From NCBI RefSeq assembly GCF_003574315.2, contig NZ_AP025739.1, forward strand, positions 496,001 to 560,000: a DNA stretch of 64,000 nucleotides, written 5' to 3'. This document shows, one piece after another, positions 59,717 to 64,000 of the stretch; the stretch's first letter is position 1; every line of letters begins with the position of its first letter. The notes under the pieces were generated by a model. It was not told where the DNA came from. It did no database searches and saw only the letters and a list, made by a program, of their open reading frames with translations. The position numbers and the translations under genes were made by a program. This DNA comes from Capsulimonas corticalis. GTDB lineage: Bacteria > Armatimonadota > Armatimonadia > Armatimonadales > Capsulimonadaceae.

Positions 59717-60619
59717 TCACACCCCGTCGTACTTCGAGTATCCCCGCTCGTTCCAATAATCCGCCGGCTCCTTCACCGTGTAGGTGATATGGGTCAGGGC
59801 CTTGATATTCTTCAGACCCAGCTTCATCGGCGCGATCAAGCGCATGGGCGCGCCGTGCTCCACGCCCAGCGGCTTGCCTTCTTGATGAGTCGCCAGCAGC
59901 GTCTGCGGGTGGCGCGCCGTGCCCAGATCGATGGAGACATAGTAGGGATCGGAGTTGCCGTCGCTGTCCACATTGACCGCCGATTCCATGTTCGCCCAGC
60001 GCGCGCCCGGCATCGGCGGGAAGGCGCGCAGTAGATCCGCGAAGCGCAGGCCGCCCCACCAGGCGATGGCGCTCCACCCCTCCACACAAACCAGCCGTGT
60101 GATCTCCTCATGGTGACCGAAGCGCGTGCTCAGATCGTGCAGGCTCAGCTTACGCTGTTTGCCGTCCGCGAGACCATCCAGCGTCAGCGTCCAGTCGTCG
60201 ATATAATCCGGATCGGGCGTCCCGCCCCCATAGTTGTTGCGCAGGTTGGGCGTGATCTGGGACTTGGCGTAGGTCGGCACGATGCGATTGGGTGAATAAA
60301 GCGCCTCCGCGACATCGTCGTCAAACGTCAGCGTCCGCCCCAACAGCGTCTCCTTGCGCCCTCCCGTCAGCCCCACGCGCGCCTCCAGCGAATCCAAACG
60401 CGCCGCCTGCCCCGGCGTCAGCACCCGGCTATGCGTATCGCCCGGCAGCAGCCACCAGAACCCGCCCGCCACCGCCGCCGCGCCCACCCCATAAAGCAAA
60501 AAATCCCGCCTCGACTGCATCTGCAGCCGCCGCCGAGGCACAAGAATCGGCGACGGCTCTTCCTCCGCCAGCCGGGATTTATGGTGTTCTCCCTGTTCCT
60601 TCGCCTTATCGTCAGCCAT
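59717..60619 (-). CDS. Tat-exported molybdopterin-dependent oxidoreductase (sulfite oxidase-like)
   Basis: 300 residues. A twin-arginine signal (SRRDFLLYG) precedes a membrane anchor and a sulfite-oxidase-type molybdopterin domain. LVCVEGWSAIAWWGG contains the Cys that ligates molybdenum; LATHQEGKPLGVEHGAPMRLIAP is a second family block. It resembles YedY/MsrP-type and related reductases. There is no haem domain, so electrons must come from a partner; the b-type cytochrome at 29721-30581 is a candidate. ATG 60619 follows GAGAGG. Confidence 0.9.
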   Translation of the reverse strand: MADDKAKEQGEHHKSRLAEEEPSPILVPRRRLQMQSRRDFLLYGVGAAAVAGGFWWLLPGDTHSRVLTPGQAARLDSLEARVGLTGGRKETLLGRTLTFDDDVAEALYSPNRIVPTYAKSQITPNLRNNYGGGTPDPDYIDDWTLTLDGLADGKQRKLSLHDLSTRFGHHEEITRLVCVEGWSAIAWWGGLRFADLLRAFPPMPGARWANMESAVNVDSDGNSDPYYVSIDLGTARHPQTLLATHQEGKPLGVEHGAPMRLIAPMKLGLKNIKALTHITYTVKEPADYWNERGYSKYDGV

Positions 60620-60693
60620 AACATTGATCCTCTCACACCCCGCGTACGGCGCCTCGCCATTAATACAAACGAAACGCCCGGGAAGTTCCGTCT

Positions 60694-61386
60694 TTACTGG
60701 ATTGATAGACTTCGATTAAGGCGCGCGACGACGATTTTGATATAGACGTTCTGGGCAACTTCTACCAGGAAGTAAACCGCCATCGCGTAGACATGGCCGC
60801 AGATCGCCGCCGCTGCGATCAAAGCAAGGCAACAGATATAAAGATAAGATCCAAAACTGAAAGCGCTCGTAGATTTCCGAATCCCAGACGTGCTAAGATA
60901 ACGCTGGATCTCCTCTGTGCGCAGGCGCTGCCGCGCGATAATTCTTGGCGGAACCGCACTCCGGCGGAACTCTTCCACCAAGACGAACAGCAGGGCCACA
61001 ATAACTCCCCCAATACGCCAGCGCCAGTTTGACGCCATTCCCAATGACTGCTGAGCAACAAACCATATCGCAATAAATTGCACAATGCTTCCCAAACGCA
61101 AAATCCAATACGCTTTGAGCTGTGCGGAGTATGGAGCAAGACGGCGCGCAAGATTCTCTCCGACGTTATCGGCAGAGCCAAATCGGTCGAGAGCCATCTC
61201 CACGGCTCGCTCGACAGGATAGCCTTCACGCACATATTCATCGCAGCCAGCACGCAAATGTTGACGGATCTCTTCAAGAGTCTCGTCGATTGCGTGGCGG
61301 TCCGCTCCGTAAAGATGTCCTGACAAACGCCTCAAATAGTGTTCAATGCGCTGGTCGATCAGATCATTTTTTAGTGGGCTGTCCAT
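60694..61386 (-). CDS. HAAS/permease-prefix-type membrane protein, third copy
   Basis: 230 residues. The N-terminal helical domain (about 1-85: HYLRRLSGHLYGADRHAI, TLEEIRQHL, AVEMALDRFGSADNVGENLAR) is of the HAAS/DUF1700-like type; about four membrane helices follow. It is the last of three paralogues in tandem, with a 12-bp gap and GAGAG before the ATG. These proteins are usually encoded next to a PadR regulator, as here, and may act as membrane sensors or stabilisers. The function is unproven. Confidence 0.8.
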   Translation of the reverse strand: MDSPLKNDLIDQRIEHYLRRLSGHLYGADRHAIDETLEEIRQHLRAGCDEYVREGYPVERAVEMALDRFGSADNVGENLARRLAPYSAQLKAYWILRLGSIVQFIAIWFVAQQSLGMASNWRWRIGGVIVALLFVLVEEFRRSAVPPRIIARQRLRTEEIQRYLSTSGIRKSTSAFSFGSYLYICCLALIAAAAICGHVYAMAVYFLVEVAQNVYIKIVVARLNRSLSIQ

Positions 61387-61398
61387 AAAGGGCTCTCG

Positions 61399-62085
61399 CT
61401 ACACCGATGCGCTCCCGCTCAGTCGCCTGATTGCTGTTCTAACGAAAGTAAACTCGATGACTTCTAAGAAGGTAAGGGCGCCGAGGCTATTAATATGCCA
61501 CGAGAAGTTAACGCCACCCCACGCCAACAAGAACGCAATATAAGCGTAGCGAAAAACACCTGTGGGAGTGGCCGTGCTAGTAATACTCAGCATTTTCGAT
61601 CCTTGGGATGTTCTTTTGATAAACGAGCGCTGTTTGCGAGCAGACTGAGAATTGATGACTGTGAATGCTTCAATAAGCTGGAGCAGCGTTATGCATATCA
61701 CGAGGCCCAGACCGAACGGTATAAACTTAGTGATAAACGGCGAAAAATGCAATGTATGCCGCGTGGGCAGAAAGATCGCCAAAAACTTTAGCATGCGGCA
61801 AGTCGTCAGCCCGCAAAACAGTTGAATCTGAAATGCGCTCGAACCCAGTTGCCGGGCCAAACTCCAGCCAATTTTGTTTGGGGATCCAAAGCGCTCAATG
61901 GCTATTCGCACCGCTTCCTTGTCAGAAAGGCCATTTTGGATCAGTTCCTCGCAACGTAAGTTAAGATGCTGCCGAATCTCTTCAAGCGTGTCGTCGACTA
62001 CCTGCGCATCCGCCCCGTGAAGATAGTCCGCCACACGACTTAAGTATTGATCGATTTGCTCGCTGGATTCAAAGGATTCATTCAT
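61399..62085 (-). CDS. HAAS/permease-prefix-type membrane protein, second copy
   Basis: 228 residues. The N-terminal domain (YLSRVADYLHGADAQVV, TLEEIRQHLNLRCEE, AVRIAIERFGSPNKIG) is close to the copies on both sides; membrane helices lie at about 95-130 and 175-225. ATG 62085 was chosen by homology and a GAGAGAG site. A longer frame extends to 62499 but overlaps the previous gene. It has more AT-rich, divergent membrane parts than the other two copies. Confidence 0.78.
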   Translation of the reverse strand: MNESFESSEQIDQYLSRVADYLHGADAQVVDDTLEEIRQHLNLRCEELIQNGLSDKEAVRIAIERFGSPNKIGWSLARQLGSSAFQIQLFCGLTTCRMLKFLAIFLPTRHTLHFSPFITKFIPFGLGLVICITLLQLIEAFTVINSQSARKQRSFIKRTSQGSKMLSITSTATPTGVFRYAYIAFLLAWGGVNFSWHINSLGALTFLEVIEFTFVRTAIRRLSGSASV

Positions 62086-62099
62086 GGAAAACTCTCTCG

Positions 62100-62786
62100 C
62101 TACGCCGAAATATTCGCGCCAATCCGCGACGCGGTTCTTCGAATAAGAACAAACTCGATGACGCTCGCGACGAATAATCCGAGGAGACCGTAGGCATGTT
62201 CGTGAATATATCCGATGCTCATCAACGCCAATGTCATGAGACACTGGAAACGCCGAGAACCGGAGAGATTCACTATTCTCGCGATATTCGCTCTCTGCAT
62301 CTCTCGCTGGATTCTTCCGATATGTCGATAGAATTCGGCGATGGATTTCGACCGAACCGTAAACCGCCGATCCTCTTCCAAGACGAGAACGAGCGTGTAT
62401 ATGCACATGACGATAGCAGCCGCAGCCCAGAGAGGCAAAGCGAAAAATTGATGCATTCCGAGCACGCATGCGGCATATTGCATGAATTGGCAAACCCATA
62501 ACGCCTGATACACCCTGACCGGAAAGGCATAGGGCGTCAGATGGCGAGCGAGGCTCGCGCCGATCTTGTCCGAAGAACCAAAGCGCTGGATGGCGCTTTG
62601 CGCGGCTTGATCGGCGGAAAGGCCCGCGCGAATCCGCTCCTCGCTGCCCGTAAAGAGATGCTGGCGGATCTCTTCCAGGTTATCTTCGACAGCCTGACGG
62701 CTCGCTCCGTACAAGTAGCTGGCGACGCGCGTCAAATATTGCTCGATTTGATGGTCCAGTATCTCTTTGTCAGGTCGGCTGTCCAT
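62100..62786 (-). CDS. HAAS/permease-prefix-type membrane protein, first copy
   Basis: 228 residues, the same length as the next copy. The N-terminal domain is YLTRVASYLYGASRQAV, NLEEIRQHL, AIQRFGSSDKIGASLAR; four membrane helices follow. ATG 62786 has GGAGG 8 bp upstream and lies 17 bp inside the end of the padR gene, so the two are translationally coupled. Confidence 0.8.
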   Translation of the reverse strand: MDSRPDKEILDHQIEQYLTRVASYLYGASRQAVEDNLEEIRQHLFTGSEERIRAGLSADQAAQSAIQRFGSSDKIGASLARHLTPYAFPVRVYQALWVCQFMQYAACVLGMHQFFALPLWAAAAIVMCIYTLVLVLEEDRRFTVRSKSIAEFYRHIGRIQREMQRANIARIVNLSGSRRFQCLMTLALMSIGYIHEHAYGLLGLFVASVIEFVLIRRTASRIGANISA

Positions 62787-63117
62787 GGGGGGCGCCTCCG
62801 ATGACGCTGTTGACGGCGTCGGAGAACTTTTGCCAGGCGCTGCGCTGCCGGGCGAGTTCCCCATGTCCCTTTCCCGTCAAGGTATACACTTTGCGGGCGG
62901 GGCCGCTGATTTGCACTTCCCAGGCGCTGGAGATAAAACCGTCGGTTTCCAGGGCGCGCAGGGCGGGATAAAGAGCGCCTTCCCCCATCTTGAGCGCGGA
63001 GGCGCTGCGGCGCTCGATTTCGCGGGCGATGGCGTAGCCGTGCGAAGGCGAGTCGGAAAGCACGGCCAGAATCAATGTCTGCGTGCTTCCCTTCTTCAGT
63101 TCGTTTTGCTCTTTCAT
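62770..63117 (-). CDS. PadR-family transcriptional regulator
   Basis: 115 residues, a small PadR protein: TLILAVLSDSPSHGYAIAREIE, MGEGALYPALRALETDGFI and RKVYTLTGKGHGELA form the winged helix, with a short C-terminal dimer helix. It heads an operon with three HAAS-type membrane proteins. ATG 63117 was preferred over TTG or ATG codons upstream; GAGG lies about 9 bp before it. The promoter overlaps an ATACAT/ATGTAT palindrome, so it is probably autoregulated. Confidence 0.92.
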   Translation of the reverse strand: MKEQNELKKGSTQTLILAVLSDSPSHGYAIAREIERRSASALKMGEGALYPALRALETDGFISSAWEVQISGPARKVYTLTGKGHGELARQRSAWQKFSDAVNSVIGGAPHGQPT

Positions 63118-63149
63118 GGAAAGGTCCTCACAATACAACTCACGAATAT

Positions 63150-63178
63150 ATTATACATGAGATTCTGATGTATGTAAA
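63150..63178 (-). promoter_or_regulatory. padR promoter with overlapping operator
   Basis: On the minus strand TTTACA (63173-63178) and a perfect TATAAT (63150-63155) are 17 bp apart. ATACAT (63153-63158) and ATGTAT (63168-63173) form an inverted repeat with 9-bp spacing across the spacer, as expected for PadR proteins. Confidence 0.75.
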
Positions 63179-63189
63179 GATAGTCAGCG

Positions 63190-64000
63190 CTAAGGCCGCG
63201 CGGAGGCGTCGATTTCCTTTGCCAGATGCGCCGGAAGTTTGCTGGGAACCCGGTCGTGGCGGAAGATCGACCGGAATCGCGTGTCGTGGAAGAGCTTGGC
63301 GGTTGCGGGCATGGCGTGTCGATAAAGACCGAAGCGACGCGGCAGAACGGCAAGGAGGGAGCCGAGGCATGGCGCGAGCCAGTAGACCCAGCCAAGCCGC
63401 CAGTCGTCGGCGATTGCGGCGGGACCGAACCAACGGGCGGGGTTCATGCCCGCTCCGGAGACGGCGCCGTCCAGACATACCAGGACGCCGGACACCAGCA
63501 TCATGATCGCAGGGGTAAAACGCGCGACCCTGGGATGACTGACGCAGCAAAACAGGACCGACGCGAGTGCGAACGTGGCGGCCACCTCCGCGGTAAATGC
63601 GCCGCCGGCGCTGAGCCCCGCCGCTGGCGACAGAACGGCGCGGTGGATTTCGCGCGCCCAGCGGCCGAACGCCGCAATCCCGAGCGCGGCGCCCAGAAGC
63701 GCGCCGGCCATCTGCGCGGCGGCGTATCCCGCAAGATCATTGGCATGCATCTTTCCAAGCAGCCAGAAGCCCAGCGAGACCGCCGGATTGATATGGGCGC
63801 CGCTCAGCCGCCCCGGCGGTGAAATGGCGACCAGCCCTCCCGCGCCGCCGATCAGCAAACCGGCGCACAGAAGCCTCAGAGAGGACGATGGAAGTAGCGC
63901 GGGCATCGGCGATCCGGACGCAAACATCAGCGAGACGAATGCGACCACGCAGAACACAAGAAACGCCGCGCCCGCAAACTCGCTCGCGTACTCTTCCAGG
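63190..64000 (-). CDS. Aquaporin/MIP-family channel (partial, 5' end outside window)
   Basis: The frame is open to the right edge (minus strand), reading EEYASEFAGAAFLVF at its start, so the true start lies outside. Two NPA motifs are present: SGAHINPAVSLGF and SGAGMNPARWFGPA. There are six membrane helices and an extended polar C-terminus. It conducts water or small solutes such as glycerol; the selectivity cannot be told. It is followed by the padR promoter on the same strand, so the padR operon is independent. Confidence 0.88.
   Translation of the reverse strand, partial: LEEYASEFAGAAFLVFCVVAFVSLMFASGSPMPALLPSSSLRLLCAGLLIGGAGGLVAISPPGRLSGAHINPAVSLGFWLLGKMHANDLAGYAAAQMAGALLGAALGIAAFGRWAREIHRAVLSPAAGLSAGGAFTAEVAATFALASVLFCCVSHPRVARFTPAIMMLVSGVLVCLDGAVSGAGMNPARWFGPAAIADDWRLGWVYWLAPCLGSLLAVLPRRFGLYRHAMPATAKLFHDTRFRSIFRHDRVPSKLPAHLAKEIDASARP

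Noticed and set aside
1-64000. CRISPR arrays, rRNA genes or insertion sequences
   Set aside because: No regularly spaced repeats, rRNA-like stretches or transposase frames were found.

Overview
The window is a GC-rich bacterial chromosome segment. The best guess is Armatimonadota, near Capsulimonas. The signs are a short-pilin protein starting with an [16 protein letters not shown]-type prepilin signal and ending in an H-X9-DG-like motif (59.5 kb), a very large multi-pass membrane protein of the DUF6785 kind, abundant two-component and c-di-GMP proteins, and secreted S53 and FN3 proteins. This is an inference from protein style; no rRNA is present to confirm it.

Layout. 0-4.4 kb: a stressosome-type partner-switching operon (SpoIIE-type phosphatase end, RsbR, RsbS, RsbT, a kinase-phosphatase fusion, and a histidine kinase carrying an RsbT-like domain). 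4.4-6.7 kb: a VapC-type toxin-antitoxin pair and a divergent TetR/short-chain dehydrogenase pair with clear operators. 6.8-12.3 kb: a lipoprotein, a giant membrane protein and a secreted S53 peptidase. 12.3-16.1 kb: the outstanding locus, an ECF sigma factor translationally coupled (ATGA overlap, strong ribosome site) to a 1,055-residue protein that joins the catalytic cores of RNA polymerase beta and beta-prime in one chain. 16.3-29.5 kb: a sensory block with a GGDEF/EAL protein, two hybrid histidine kinases, two REC-TPR-LuxR regulators and a REC-ATPase protein. 29.7-38.6 kb: cytochrome b, a GH63-like glucosidase, a thioredoxin-tipped secreted protein and two retropepsin-like proteases. 38.7 kb: a CAT-anticodon tRNA. 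38.8-43.5 kb: small enzymes and a WYL regulator. 43.6-47.0 kb: a GspE/PilB ATPase with an N-terminal excisionase-type HTH, and a second GGDEF/EAL protein. 47.2-58.5 kb: housekeeping and secreted proteins, a third diguanylate cyclase and two REP-like inverted repeats. 58.5-64 kb: a structured leader plus prepilin-like protein, a molybdopterin oxidoreductase, three tandem membrane proteins run by a PadR regulator, and a truncated aquaporin.

How it fits together. Much of the window is signal transduction: stressosome, hybrid kinases, c-di-GMP turnover, and pilus/secretion ATPase plus pilin. The single-chain polymerase keeps the beta fork/rifampicin region, the FED and GDR..RHG.K segments, the beta-prime clamp helices (the usual sigma region 2 dock), the DFDGD metal site and the SGARG/bridge-helix start. 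It therefore looks like an active core with its own sigma factor: a compact second transcription machine with no phage genes around it. Promoters are recurrently TTGAC(A/T)-N17-CATAAT or TATAAT-like. Many genes end in long, near-perfect hairpins. Shine-Dalgarno sites were used to choose starts; at least one gene (Nif3-like) looks leaderless.
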